A stretch of DNA of 64,000 nt from Methanospirillum stamsii (GTDB lineage Archaea > Halobacteriota > Methanomicrobia > Methanomicrobiales > Methanospirillaceae): the NCBI RefSeq assembly GCF_003173335.1, contig NZ_QGMZ01000001.1, forward strand, positions 83,780-147,779. Direction: 5' to 3'. The notes beneath the pieces are model-generated. The model had not been told where the DNA came from and ran no database searches. It was given only the letters and a program-made list of their open reading frames with translations. A program made the position numbers and the translations under genes. Positions 45,057-54,382 of the stretch are shown in pieces; the first letter of the stretch is position 1, and each line of letters opens with the position of its first letter.

Positions 45057-46946
45057 ATGAAACATTTCAGGGATCTCACGTATGAAGATCTCAACACATG
45101 GTTTGGGCAAAAGACTGTTTCAAGAGGGAAATCATACCAGAAAGGCGGACAGGTGGTAAATGTATATCAGATTGCGGATGACGTACTTTGCGGGGAAGTT
45201 CAGGGCAGCGAATTATATCATACAGTAGTTTCTTTATCAGGCAATCGTACCTCAACCTGTTCATGTCCGGTGGAGATTGATTGCAAGCATGGAGTAGCAT
45301 TGATCCTTGAATATCTAAACCAGATAAAGCAGGGAACCACGATATCAAAACCGCCTTCTAACGAATATGCCAAAAAATATAAACCTCTTCTTTCATCTGA
45401 ATCGGAGAGCCATGATCTTCCCATTCTATCTTTCCAACATGAAAAACCGGTAACAAAGGATTATTTAAAAACACTCTCAAAGGATAAACTAATTGATATC
45501 ATTCTATCAAGTATCGAGGGATCCCGGAATATTGAAGTGTATCTTGACCGGAGACAGAAGATGGAAAAAAGTTCTCCGGAATCTTCAATCGATGCGATTA
45601 TCGCAGAGATAGATGAAGTGACATCGGAGGAATTGGATTATTCTGACTGGTATGATATGGATGAAGATGATGCACCTGATTATTCCGGGATCCTGGAAAG
45701 TTTCAATGTTCTGTTAGAAGAGAAACGATATGCTGATCTCATCAGACTCGGACTGATTCTTCTTCAAAAAGCCAATCATCAGGTTGAGATGGATGATGAA
45801 AATGGAACTATTAGTTCCCGGATTTATGATTGTATTGCAGTAGTCGCAGAAGCAATTGAATCATCAGATCTTCCTCAATATCAAAAATTATTATATGCGA
45901 TTGAGTTTCTTCAGGCAGATGAATATTCCCTGGCAGATGACATCAGGGATTTTTTCAATCGTTCGCATCCGGAATCAGAGTGGTCAAAGGTTGCTGATAA
46001 ACTCCTGAAAGAGCAGAATTCTAAAAAAATAAAGGAAGGATACCCGCCCAGTTATCGAAAAAAATCTCAGGCTGACTGGATAGAAATGGCACTTGAGAAA
46101 TCCGGAAGAACTAATGAGGCGATTGGTTTTTCTAGGATTCTTGCTGAAAAAGAGGGTAGAATTCTTGAATTTATCGAATTACTTGACCATACGAACCATA
46201 AGAGAGAAGCAATTGAATGGATCAAAAAAACGGTTAACCAAAAGCCTCAAGATCCACATAGAGTTGTCCTATTCCTTCATAAGATGAAAAAAATATTTGA
46301 AGAGTCAGGTGATTGGCTCATGATGACCGCTCTGGATACTGAAGATTTTTTCCGTGATCCAAGGATCGGCGGTTATAAACAAATGATAGCATCAGCAAAG
46401 AAAGCAGATATTGCAGACTCACTCATGCCATATATCCAAGATTATCTAAAAGAAGGTACTATTCCATCTTCTGCGAAAAATGGGAGTATCATCCCGGGAG
46501 TACTCCCGGAAACCGGTGTTGTGTTAGGGAATCGGTATGCTCGTGTAAACCCTCCGGTAAAGCCAATCCTTCTTGAAATAGCATTGGATAGTAATGATCC
46601 TGATGGGGTATTGGAATGGTATGATCCGAATGAGAGTAGAATCAGGTATGGCTCAATAACTAGTCCGGATGATAGGATTGCAGATGTACTTGCAGAAAAA
46701 TATCCGGAGAATGCTATTGATATCTGGAAAAAACAGGCGACCCAGATAATAAATATGAAAGTCCCGGACCATTATCATTTTGCAGTTCAATACCTTATGA
46801 AAATCCGGGATATATCAGTAAAAACCGGTAAAACCGCTGAATTCTCTGAATATTTACAAAACATTAAGACAGAACACGCACGGAAAAAAAGATTCATTCA
46901 GGAGCTTTCTGTCCTTGAAGGCAGGACCATACTCGAAGATATATGA
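45057..46946 (+). CDS. Large SWIM zinc-finger protein
   Basis: The 629-residue protein begins with MKHFRDLTYEDLNTWFGQKTV and carries a SWIM motif STCSCPVEIDCKHGVALILEYL (CxC then CxH) at about residues 67-88. The rest is mostly helical, with repeat-like stretches, an acidic segment SDWYDMDEDDAPDYSG and a C-terminal helical region similar to other archaeal and bacterial SWIM proteins. It is divergent from the SNF2/SWIM pair. Function is unknown; a link to DNA or chromatin is suggested by the SWIM domain. Confidence 0.85.
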   Translation: MKHFRDLTYEDLNTWFGQKTVSRGKSYQKGGQVVNVYQIADDVLCGEVQGSELYHTVVSLSGNRTSTCSCPVEIDCKHGVALILEYLNQIKQGTTISKPPSNEYAKKYKPLLSSESESHDLPILSFQHEKPVTKDYLKTLSKDKLIDIILSSIEGSRNIEVYLDRRQKMEKSSPESSIDAIIAEIDEVTSEELDYSDWYDMDEDDAPDYSGILESFNVLLEEKRYADLIRLGLILLQKANHQVEMDDENGTISSRIYDCIAVVAEAIESSDLPQYQKLLYAIEFLQADEYSLADDIRDFFNRSHPESEWSKVADKLLKEQNSKKIKEGYPPSYRKKSQADWIEMALEKSGRTNEAIGFSRILAEKEGRILEFIELLDHTNHKREAIEWIKKTVNQKPQDPHRVVLFLHKMKKIFEESGDWLMMTALDTEDFFRDPRIGGYKQMIASAKKADIADSLMPYIQDYLKEGTIPSSAKNGSIIPGVLPETGVVLGNRYARVNPPVKPILLEIALDSNDPDGVLEWYDPNESRIRYGSITSPDDRIADVLAEKYPENAIDIWKKQATQIINMKVPDHYHFAVQYLMKIRDISVKTGKTAEFSEYLQNIKTEHARKKRFIQELSVLEGRTILEDI

Positions 46947-46964
46947 ATTTTATTGAGAATCATT

Positions 46965-47507
46965 TTACCTGGATTTCATCTTCAGACATTCTTTTCGCCA
47001 TGCTTCAAGCCCGGTGATGATATCCGGATTATTATTTTTTGTTTTCCACCGTTCAATAACATCATATGTCAGCCCATCATCACTGTCCACAGCCCAGTCA
47101 GCAAATTCTCCGGCTTCTTCTGACATGTAAACACAGATTCCTTTCATTATCCCTTTGCAGTATGAAAATGCATCATCAACCATGTTCCGGTCAAGGTACC
47201 GCTCCATATCATCTAAAAAAGGTTCTATTTTGTCTTCCATCATTTCATAGGAATGTTCATAGGGATCTACATATCCATGATAGGTTTTTCCGGATTCTTC
47301 CCAGAGAACATGGACATCCAGATCAGACAAAGCGTCACAAACACTCTCTGATATCTCTTCTTCATCGGTTCCGGATAGAAGGTCCTTTGCAATCGCAGTG
47401 GCTTTTGAAATAAGTTTGGGGTTTTCCTGGAGAAGAAGAGTGAGAACTCTCCGTGCCTGGTCATCAGTAATGGTGGAAAGGAATAAGAGATCATCTTTTT
47501 TTGTCAT
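46965..47507 (-). CDS. Acidic helical protein of unknown function next to SWIM gene
   Basis: A 180-residue, acidic, mostly helical protein without membrane segments. Conserved-looking parts include ARRVLTLLLQENPKLISKA, LWEESGKTYHGYVDPYEHSYEMMEDKIEPFLDDMERYL and ADWAVDSDDGL. It converges with the large SWIM gene (18-base gap), and similar acidic proteins commonly accompany SWIM genes, so it may be a partner. I do not recognise a named family. Confidence 0.6.
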   Translation of the reverse strand: MTKKDDLLFLSTITDDQARRVLTLLLQENPKLISKATAIAKDLLSGTDEEEISESVCDALSDLDVHVLWEESGKTYHGYVDPYEHSYEMMEDKIEPFLDDMERYLDRNMVDDAFSYCKGIMKGICVYMSEEAGEFADWAVDSDDGLTYDVIERWKTKNNNPDIITGLEAWRKECLKMKSR

Positions 47508-47684
47508 CAGAGAATATTGGTTATCAAAGAAGAAAAAAGTCCGGATAATTCTCTTCGAAGCGAGTGGGTTTTATTTTAAAGAAACATAAAGAATATAAAA
47601 AAAATAATTAACCATATCTATCCAGGACAAAGAAAACGATCGAATAAAAAACCTGTTATTTTTCTATAATCAGTACATGATACT

Positions 47685-47993
47685 ATGGTAGATATTCAGA
47701 AAGTAGAGAAATTAGAGGACATTCAGGCTTTAAGAGATACAATAGTTACAATCGCTCAATCTCATGGAGCACATAATATTCGGGTTTTTGGTTCATTCAT
47801 CAGGGGAGAGCAAAACCCGGACAGTGACCTGGACCTCCTTGCTGATATTGATCCGGACAAAAGTCTACTCGATCAGGCAGCAATTATCAGGGAATTGGAA
47901 GGACTCCTGAATATCAAGGTGGATCTTGTAGAACCGGGTTGTCTTCATTGGTACATTAAGGATGCCATTATGCAGGAGGCAATTCCTCTATAA
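47685..47993 (+). CDS. MNT-type nucleotidyltransferase (MntA-like), orphan antitoxin
   Basis: The 102-residue protein has the minimal nucleotidyltransferase motif GSFIRGEQNPDSDLDLLADID (GSxxRG plus DxD). In HEPN-MNT systems such proteins AMPylate and silence a HEPN ribonuclease. No HEPN gene follows: the next coding sequence, 50 bases on, is the 3' end of a convergent UvrD helicase gene. It is therefore an orphan or a component acting on a distant partner. Confidence 0.88.
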   Translation: MVDIQKVEKLEDIQALRDTIVTIAQSHGAHNIRVFGSFIRGEQNPDSDLDLLADIDPDKSLLDQAAIIRELEGLLNIKVDLVEPGCLHWYIKDAIMQEAIPL

Positions 47994-48045
47994 GATGATG
48001 GGTATTATCCTACCCTGATGAATGAATACCAAATAAACAAAAAAA

Positions 48046-50763
48046 TTACCGATACCGGCACAACTGGAAATAATCACACCGCTCACACTGCTTCCCGGGC
48101 TTTGCCGGAAACTTTCCTTCGGCTATCTCATCAATTATTCCTTCGACCACTCCCCGGACACGGTCAACTTCTTCCGGACAGACCGGGACCGGATCCACCC
48201 GGGCATCCTCGACATATGCAATCGAACCGGAAGAAACCGGTTTTCCAAGAATTTTCATTCCAAAGGCATAAATCTGGATCTGCATGGCTGCATCAGATGG
48301 GGAAATTACATCGTCAGATGTCTTGTAATCCCGAATCTCACACCCTTCCGGATGCTCAAGCATCACATCAATCTTTCCGATAATTGTCCCATTCCTAACC
48401 GGATATTCGATGCGGTATTCAGTCCCCCTGACCGACCGGAGATCCGCCTCACGTTCCTTTGCAAAAGACAAAAGACGTTCCCGGGCTACTTTTTTCAGCC
48501 CCTCAAAACGGTTTTTTTCTGCATAGGGAAGGAAAAAGCAGGTATCTACCACCTCGTCAACGGCAGATTCCACCGGATAGTTATTCTTGAGCCGGACCGA
48601 AATCTCTCCGAGACATTTGTGAAGGGCATTACCATATCCAAGGTCCGGAGAAAGGCCGGGGAGAAATCCCCACTCCTTGTTGAGCCTGTACCGGTACGGA
48701 CACTGCCGGAAGAGTACCAAATCCTTTGCAGAAAATGAGAGGAGTTCTTTTTCCCTGGCAAGAGCGTTACACTTCATTCTGGGAACGCTACCGGGATTTG
48801 AAACCAGTGTCACTTCACCGCTTCCGATCTCATCTTCCACAAAGAGTGAAGGAAGAGTCAAAAAATCCCGGTCTTCATCATAATAACTCAGAATAACCTG
48901 ATCTCTGGCCCGGGTTACTGCAACATAGAAGAGCTGTCTCTCACCTTCCACATTCCCCTCGTACCGGGAAGCATCAAAAAGTTCCCGGGGAATGAGCCAT
49001 TCATTAATCTTTCCGGTCAGAAACGACGGGAATTTCCCGTCTACCATCGCCGGAATAAAAACAACCGGCCATTCAAGACCTTTTGCCTGGTGAACGGTGG
49101 AGAGGGTAACTGCATCAACATGGGTATTTCGCTCTCCTGCTACCTCCTCGTACCTCCGGAATGCATAGAGATACAGGTACCAGAAAAGCGATGAGAAAAA
49201 GTCCGGGTCAGAACTTGTTCTCCCGCCAATATGCTGGGAACTCTCAAAATCGACGAGCACTTTCCCGAAACTTGCCATGTTTCCCATCATCACTGAATGT
49301 TCAGGATTTTCCGGGTCAAGGGACTGAAATCCAAGAATGGAGAGGAGGTTATAATATGCAGTGGTAATGGACACATATTCCCGGGCAAGTACCCGTTCTT
49401 TCCAGTTATGAATATTTTCAAGGAGAACTGCCTCGGTCTGTCCGGACGGGACCACAGGCAGCCAGTCATCAATTCCGGACCGGAGAAGTTCCTCTCCGGA
49501 GACAGTATCTTTCCGGGAGTGAACCGTCCGGGGAAAGAATCCCTTTTCATAAAGCCAGGCAAAGAACTTACCAAGTGAGAGGATCTCCCGTCGTTTGAAA
49601 AGGCCAACCTGTCCGGAGAGGGTAAAGGGAATATGAAATAATCTGAACTGGTTGATAAACGGTGTTCCAGACCCCTGGACGGTACGGAGCAGGATACCGA
49701 TATCAGAATACCGACAACACCCGGACGAAACAAGGGATACTATGACCTCTGCAATTCCTTCCGCTTCATTTACCGGGTCCGGGAAGAGAATGAGGACCGA
49801 TGAACCTTCATCAGTCCGGACTCCTTCCATGGATTCATACTCGTGTCTTTTAAAATGTCCGGCCAGTATATTTGCAAGCCGGACAATCTTTTTTGTACTT
49901 CTCCGGTTATCGGCAAGGGAAATGTCCCGGACATCCGGATATACCTCTGAAAACCGCTCAAAACATCCTTCATCCGAACCCCGCCACTGGTAGATTGTCT
50001 GCCTTGGATCTCCGACAACAAATATCGAAGATAGTGCCCCGGCTGCCCGGATGAGGCCTTCCTGTGCGAGGTTGATATCCTGGTACTCATCAACGATCAA
50101 ATGCCTGACATCGCCGGAGAGTTCAGGCTCTCTCTGCAGGTGGGAAAGGGCAAGGGCCACCATCCTATCGAAGGTCAGGAGATGACCGGTTTGTAAAATT
50201 TTTTCATACCGCTGGACCGATTCATAAAAAAACGGGGCCTTCTCATTTAAGACATTCCGGTCAAGAAGATCATTATACATCACCGACAGGCTCTGCTTGA
50301 AGAGAGTTGCCTTTTGAGTAGGGGTATTTCCCTTAATTATCTGGATAGGGTCAGCCACCCGGATAAGATATGCCATCTCCTGGTTTTCATCAAGGACTGT
50401 CCAGTTTTCATACCCGCACTTTTCTTCTAAAAGCCGGTGACAATACCCATGGATGGTCCCGATAAACATCTCACCAAGCTGGTGATAGAGGGAAGTATCC
50501 CCTAAGGCAAGAACCCGGTCATATATCCGGGTTTTCATGGCTGTCGCTGCTTTTTCGGTAAACGTGAATGCAACAATTTCCTTTGGGAGAACTTTCCGGC
50601 AGAAGAGAAGATACAGGATTCTCCGGGTCAATGTTTCAGTCTTTCCAGATCCTGCTCCGGAAATAATCCGGGTATAACGAGCCGGGGAGAGGACTGCCTC
50701 CTCCTGGGACGGAGAAAGAGTAAACGGTTCATGGAGAATTCTCCTTGTATACTCTTCAGACAT
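48046..50763 (-). CDS. UvrD/PcrA-like helicase fused to RecB/Cas4-like nuclease
   Basis: The 905-residue protein (ATG at 50763) has an SF1 helicase domain with Walker A ISGAGSGKTETL (near residue 35), DEYQDIN box, and the superfamily 1 motifs VVGDPRQTIYQWRGSD and TVHQAKGLEWPVVFIPAM. The last 220 residues form a PD-(D/E)XK nuclease (GKIDVM...EIRDYKTSD near 812). Four cysteines, one in FRQCPYRY (near 690) and three in CERCDYFQLC at the C-terminus, fit an AddB/Cas4-like iron-sulfur staple. It is an end-resecting helicase-nuclease for recombination or defence. A TTG start 45 bases earlier is possible but less likely. Confidence 0.93.
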   Translation of the reverse strand: MSEEYTRRILHEPFTLSPSQEEAVLSPARYTRIISGAGSGKTETLTRRILYLLFCRKVLPKEIVAFTFTEKAATAMKTRIYDRVLALGDTSLYHQLGEMFIGTIHGYCHRLLEEKCGYENWTVLDENQEMAYLIRVADPIQIIKGNTPTQKATLFKQSLSVMYNDLLDRNVLNEKAPFFYESVQRYEKILQTGHLLTFDRMVALALSHLQREPELSGDVRHLIVDEYQDINLAQEGLIRAAGALSSIFVVGDPRQTIYQWRGSDEGCFERFSEVYPDVRDISLADNRRSTKKIVRLANILAGHFKRHEYESMEGVRTDEGSSVLILFPDPVNEAEGIAEVIVSLVSSGCCRYSDIGILLRTVQGSGTPFINQFRLFHIPFTLSGQVGLFKRREILSLGKFFAWLYEKGFFPRTVHSRKDTVSGEELLRSGIDDWLPVVPSGQTEAVLLENIHNWKERVLAREYVSITTAYYNLLSILGFQSLDPENPEHSVMMGNMASFGKVLVDFESSQHIGGRTSSDPDFFSSLFWYLYLYAFRRYEEVAGERNTHVDAVTLSTVHQAKGLEWPVVFIPAMVDGKFPSFLTGKINEWLIPRELFDASRYEGNVEGERQLFYVAVTRARDQVILSYYDEDRDFLTLPSLFVEDEIGSGEVTLVSNPGSVPRMKCNALAREKELLSFSAKDLVLFRQCPYRYRLNKEWGFLPGLSPDLGYGNALHKCLGEISVRLKNNYPVESAVDEVVDTCFFLPYAEKNRFEGLKKVARERLLSFAKEREADLRSVRGTEYRIEYPVRNGTIIGKIDVMLEHPEGCEIRDYKTSDDVISPSDAAMQIQIYAFGMKILGKPVSSGSIAYVEDARVDPVPVCPEEVDRVRGVVEGIIDEIAEGKFPAKPGKQCERCDYFQLCRYR

Positions 50764-50846
50764 GATAGAGGATTTTTTCGAAAGATATGAACTTCCAGCG
50801 AAAGGCAATGTTACGATTATAAAAAAGAAAAAAACGGGGTAGAAAA

Positions 50847-51527
50847 TTATAAAGCCCGTGTCCCGTTCCAGTTGCTCGTCGAATCCTCTGATCCATAGCC
50901 GAATGTGCCGTTAAAGGAATTCCCATCTTCTGAAAGAGTAAATATAAACAACCCCCCATCAGAATAGGTTCCGGTCAGAATTTTTCCATCCTCTGAAAGT
51001 AATCCATCAATAGTAAGAAGGACATCTCCCGGGGTGACATATGAACCATAGACGGCATTATCGTCCTGGGTAAGATTTGTAATGGAATTCATGCCAGAAT
51101 CCCAGGAACCGGACCATGGATGTTCAGGATCTGCCTCATCTAAAAGTGTTCCGTTCCAGGTGCTGTCAGAATCATAATCAACATTATTCAAACCTGAGGA
51201 AACATAGGTGCCGTTAAAGGATTTCCCATCATCAGAAAGGATAAACTCAATTTTCCCGGTGTCAGACCAACTGCCGGAGAATACCTTTCCATCCTCTGAT
51301 ACGTTTCCTTCCATCTTCAGGACTACCATATCTTCTGGTTTTTCATATGTACCTATGACCACATTCCCGTCCTGAGTCAGATTTAACGTATTTACATCGC
51401 AATTCCAGGTTCCGGACCAGTCGGAGATAATGTCAGAACTTGTATCCATCTCTTCTTCAGCCACGCAAACAAAGACACAGGAAAGAAAAAGAACCATTAC
51501 CATGGTTATATACGTAATTATTTTCAT
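50847..51527 (-). CDS. Secreted beta-repeat protein
   Basis: The ATG at 51527 follows GGAG; it yields 227 residues with a signal peptide (about residues 1-23). The mature part is a series of beta-rich repeats, each built from a W-S/N-G-T/S-W strand, a DGNxVxGxYxxP strand and SEDGKxxxGxxSDxGxFxFxLSxDGxSFNGTY. Related proteins probably bind lipids or sugars, but no ligand can be assigned. It is homologous to the product of the gene at 52496. Confidence 0.8.
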   Translation of the reverse strand: MKIITYITMVMVLFLSCVFVCVAEEEMDTSSDIISDWSGTWNCDVNTLNLTQDGNVVIGTYEKPEDMVVLKMEGNVSEDGKVFSGSWSDTGKIEFILSDDGKSFNGTYVSSGLNNVDYDSDSTWNGTLLDEADPEHPWSGSWDSGMNSITNLTQDDNAVYGSYVTPGDVLLTIDGLLSEDGKILTGTYSDGGLFIFTLSEDGNSFNGTFGYGSEDSTSNWNGTRAL

Positions 51528-51715
51528 GGAAAAACTCCAGATGCATAGAATAATCACAGGCAATGACTGATGAATATTTCGATTTAACTATGCCTTCCTT
51601 TCCCGGTAAAGAAACCCGTCTATGAATGATTCAAAACCAGAATAGTTCAGGTTTGTTATCTGAAAAATATTCTGAACGAAAAAAGAGATATAATTGTATC
51701 GGTGCAATTACGCAA

Positions 51716-52189
51716 CTACACAATAGGATTTATTTCATCAGAGGAGACTTCCTCAGTTACCGTTCCGGAGAGTGCAGCATCAAGAGCGGCTTTATCTTCT
51801 GCTGCCTGCACAGTAACGTTTTCAATTTTGGCAATTGTTGCTGAGATGTTTGCATTGATCTCTTCAGAATCTGCCAGAGTATTAATAAGTGTATCATACT
51901 GTTCAGATGCTACTGCATTCGCTGCCTCTATTGCTGCCTGTAATTTTGCTAACTGAGATGATGGAGAAAAGTCATTTGATTCCTCTACTTCTTCATCCTC
52001 AGTGAAGATTACCTCATCGGTATTTTCAATAGTTTTAAGATCAGTAACCGCTACAGTAACGACATCACTTGAACCCTGGACATTTACTACTGATTCTTCT
52101 GCAGCGGCCACCCCACAGAAAACACCCAATGAAAGCATGCCGATAATGAAACTTAAAATTATAATGTGAATTTTTTTATTCAGACTCAT
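51716..52189 (-). CDS. Secreted helical protein of unknown function
   Basis: A 157-residue product with an N-terminal signal peptide (hydrophobic residues about 8-28) followed by a predicted beta/acidic segment (VVTVAVTDLKTIEN) and a long Ala/Glu-rich coiled helix (ASSQLAKLQAAIEAANAVASEQYDTLINTLADSEEINANI). It may be a surface or cell-envelope coiled-coil protein. The ATG at 52189 is preferred over an upstream start at 52246. Confidence 0.6.
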   Translation of the reverse strand: MSLNKKIHIIILSFIIGMLSLGVFCGVAAAEESVVNVQGSSDVVTVAVTDLKTIENTDEVIFTEDEEVEESNDFSPSSQLAKLQAAIEAANAVASEQYDTLINTLADSEEINANISATIAKIENVTVQAAEDKAALDAALSGTVTEEVSSDEINPIV

Positions 52190-52495
52190 AAATAACACCA
52201 ACACCCGGAGTGTTACATCTGGATGTCCAAAATAATTGTTGTGCAATTATCATATATGATTTTCCTATCAAAAATTACAATAATTCTTTCTTTTCAGAAT
52301 AGATAGAAAAGTGTCTCATATTATCCATTAATTGCAGAGTAACTTTTAGTAGTGATTCTGACATTCTTTATCTGAAGTCTGATGAAATGTATTGGAAGTA
52401 TGGAAAAATACTCATACTTTTCAGGTTCCGAATTAAAGAAATACCGAAATCATTATCTTTTCCGGAAAAAGAATTACCTATCAGGAGGATTGGAA

Positions 52496-53197
52496 TTGCA
52501 GAGAATTATTCTGACCGGAATCATCATCACCCTCACCTTGTTTAGCATTGGATTATGTACAGCTGAAAAATCTTCTGATAACTCTATCATTACTGGAAAC
52601 CTCTGGAATGGAACATGGGAATCAGATAACTATTCAATTTCCATAATCCAGAATGGAAAGTCTATCGCCGGAAGCTATGAGCCAAAGGATCCGAAAATCC
52701 ATGATCCAGGACTCTTAAAAGGACAACTCTCTGAAGATGGAAGAGAATTTTCTGGAATCTGGACAGAAGCGGGCAATTTTTTGCTGGTCTTGTCTCCGGA
52801 CAAAATGACTTTTACCGGAGTGTCAAAAAACCGTCCCGAATTAAAGGTAACCGAATCAGACCCTTTCACGGCAAATGGAACAAGGATAGGCAGTGCGGTA
52901 GATCCAAATTATCCCTGGACTGGATCATATAAAACAAAAAAAGCGGATTATACCATCATTCAGAATGGAACAGTTGTTACCGGATCATATACACCTCTAA
53001 AAGACATTGAAGATGAACCCGGTATTATCGAAGCCCAGGCTTCCGAAGATGGAACCAAAATTTCTGGAAAATGGGTAGAAACAGGTAAATTTTCATTTGT
53101 CATCTCTGATGACCTGAAAACCATTGAAGGAACACAAGGGACAAACTTTACTGAATCTCCGGTAATAAAACCCTGGGTTGGCAGGAAGACATCTTAA
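52496..53197 (+). CDS. Secreted beta-repeat protein, TTG start
   Basis: An AGGAGG sequence (52483-52488) lies seven bases before a TTG at 52496 that begins directly with the signal peptide LQRIILTGIIITLTLFSIGLC; the longer frame from 52382 would place a charged stretch in front of it and lacks a ribosome site. The 233-residue product has two repeats of the same type as the protein at 50847 (WNGTWES, then WTGSYKTKK), each with a GxxxGSYxP strand and an ASEDGxxISGKW strand. Its function is unknown. Confidence 0.75.
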   Translation: MQRIILTGIIITLTLFSIGLCTAEKSSDNSIITGNLWNGTWESDNYSISIIQNGKSIAGSYEPKDPKIHDPGLLKGQLSEDGREFSGIWTEAGNFLLVLSPDKMTFTGVSKNRPELKVTESDPFTANGTRIGSAVDPNYPWTGSYKTKKADYTIIQNGTVVTGSYTPLKDIEDEPGIIEAQASEDGTKISGKWVETGKFSFVISDDLKTIEGTQGTNFTESPVIKPWVGRKTS

Positions 53198-53211
53198 TTC
53201 TTTTTTTCCTA
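53198..53211 (+). terminator. T-rich tract after the secreted repeat gene
   Basis: The stop is followed by TTCTTTTTTTCCT, a plausible oligo-T terminator. It lies just outside the left end of the IS element. Confidence 0.35.
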
Positions 53212-53246
53212 ATACCCGGGTTTTCGGTCTTATAGTACCTAGTGGT

Positions 53247-53876
53247 TCAAGACATCTTAATTTGTGGGTAAAGTCGCTTCAGTTTTATCCGTGCATCAGC
53301 AGTTGTAAATTGCCAATCAACTCCTTTCTGTAATGTATTTCTATTTACCTTCCAAAAATTCACTTCTCTTTTAAGAGTTTCAAGATCGCCCATTCTTCTA
53401 TCTAAACATTGTCTAGTCAAAGCACTGAGTTCGCATTCTGCAATATTTAACCAACTCCCATGTTTGGGAGTATAATGAATTTCCAGACGTTTCAATAATC
53501 TTGAAGCCTCTTCAGGAGGAAATGTTGCGTAAAGTGCTCCCATGGTATGTGTTGAATAGTTATCACATACCAGAATTACCTTATTGGCATTTGGGTAATA
53601 GACATTCAGAAGTTCTTTAATTTCTAATGCCCAATCAGTTTTCGTTTTAGTGATTCGAACAGTAGCATTTCTCCAAGAGTTTAAAGGCTCTGTAAACATG
53701 AAAATATTTGCAGTCCCATTTCTCTTATATTCATAATCGATTATTTCTGGATGGTTTATTGTTGCAGGGATTGGAATTCGAGTTTCTCCAATTAACTGAA
53801 TCGGTTGTTCATCCATACAGATAAGAGGAAAATCAGGATCATATGGTCGATGATATAAATCTAAAATATCCTCCAT
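53247..53876 (-). CDS. IS630 transposase, DDE catalytic part
   Basis: This frame encodes the catalytic half with the DDE motif: CMDEQPIQL, then VILVCDNYSTHT, then HYTPKHGSWLNIAECELSALTRQC with the catalytic E. The frame is open upstream past its first Met to the slippery run at 53948, giving the residues EIKPHIKKCWVIPPSQNEE typical of the family. The stop (53247-53249) lies inside the terminal repeat. Confidence 0.86.
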   Translation of the reverse strand: MEDILDLYHRPYDPDFPLICMDEQPIQLIGETRIPIPATINHPEIIDYEYKRNGTANIFMFTEPLNSWRNATVRITKTKTDWALEIKELLNVYYPNANKVILVCDNYSTHTMGALYATFPPEEASRLLKRLEIHYTPKHGSWLNIAECELSALTRQCLDRRMGDLETLKREVNFWKVNRNTLQKGVDWQFTTADARIKLKRLYPQIKMS

Positions 53877-53938
53877 ATGTGCAACGAATTCTTCGTTTTG
53901 AGATGGTGGGATAACCCAACACTTCTTTATATGGGGTT

Positions 53939-54382
53939 TTATTTCTGTTTTTTTAAAGTGCGTCCCACGGTTTTTGCGGAGATATCATCTACAATATTAA
54001 GAATGACGAGTTCATCTGCGAGTAACTGCAGAGTCCATCTACGCCTTCCCTCCGGAGGTTGACTGCATGCAATTGCAAATAAACGAGTTTCTTTATCACC
54101 ATCTAATTTTCTAGGAATCGGTGAATTTTCTCGTTTTTTTCTTTCTAATGCAGATTCTAGCCCAAATTCTACGAATCGCTTTCGGACATTTACAACTGTT
54201 TGACTATGACAATGTAATAATTCAGATATTTCTTGATCACTCAAATTTTTATCATTAATATTCGAATTTAAAAGAATTTATGCATGTTTTATGCGATAAG
54301 AGGGCCCTTTACCTTTATTTACTATTGAAAGGAGCATTTCTCTTTCATTATCTGATAAATCAACGATATATTTCTTATTCAT
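53939..54382 (-). pseudogene. IS630 transposase, N-terminal DNA-binding part with internal stop
   Basis: The first codons (MNKKYIVDLSDNEREM, then KGKGPSYRIKHA) end at a TAA at 54278-54280, where relatives have Gln (HAQILL). The frame then continues LSDQEISELLHCHSQTVVNVRKRFVEFGLESALER, an HTH domain with the second helix, and stops at 53939 after KKQK. Because the reading frame resumes without shift, a single nonsense change caused the break; the element is probably inactive. Confidence 0.74.

Noticed and set aside
47685..48045. Complete HEPN-MNT toxin-antitoxin module
   Set aside because: The adjacent bases contain no HEPN-like frame on either strand.
39389..50763. DISARM, BREX or CRISPR-Cas system
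   Set aside because: No methyltransferase with DrmA/B, no BrxC/PglZ, no Cas genes and no repeat-spacer array were found. SNF2 and a Cas4-like domain alone do not suffice.
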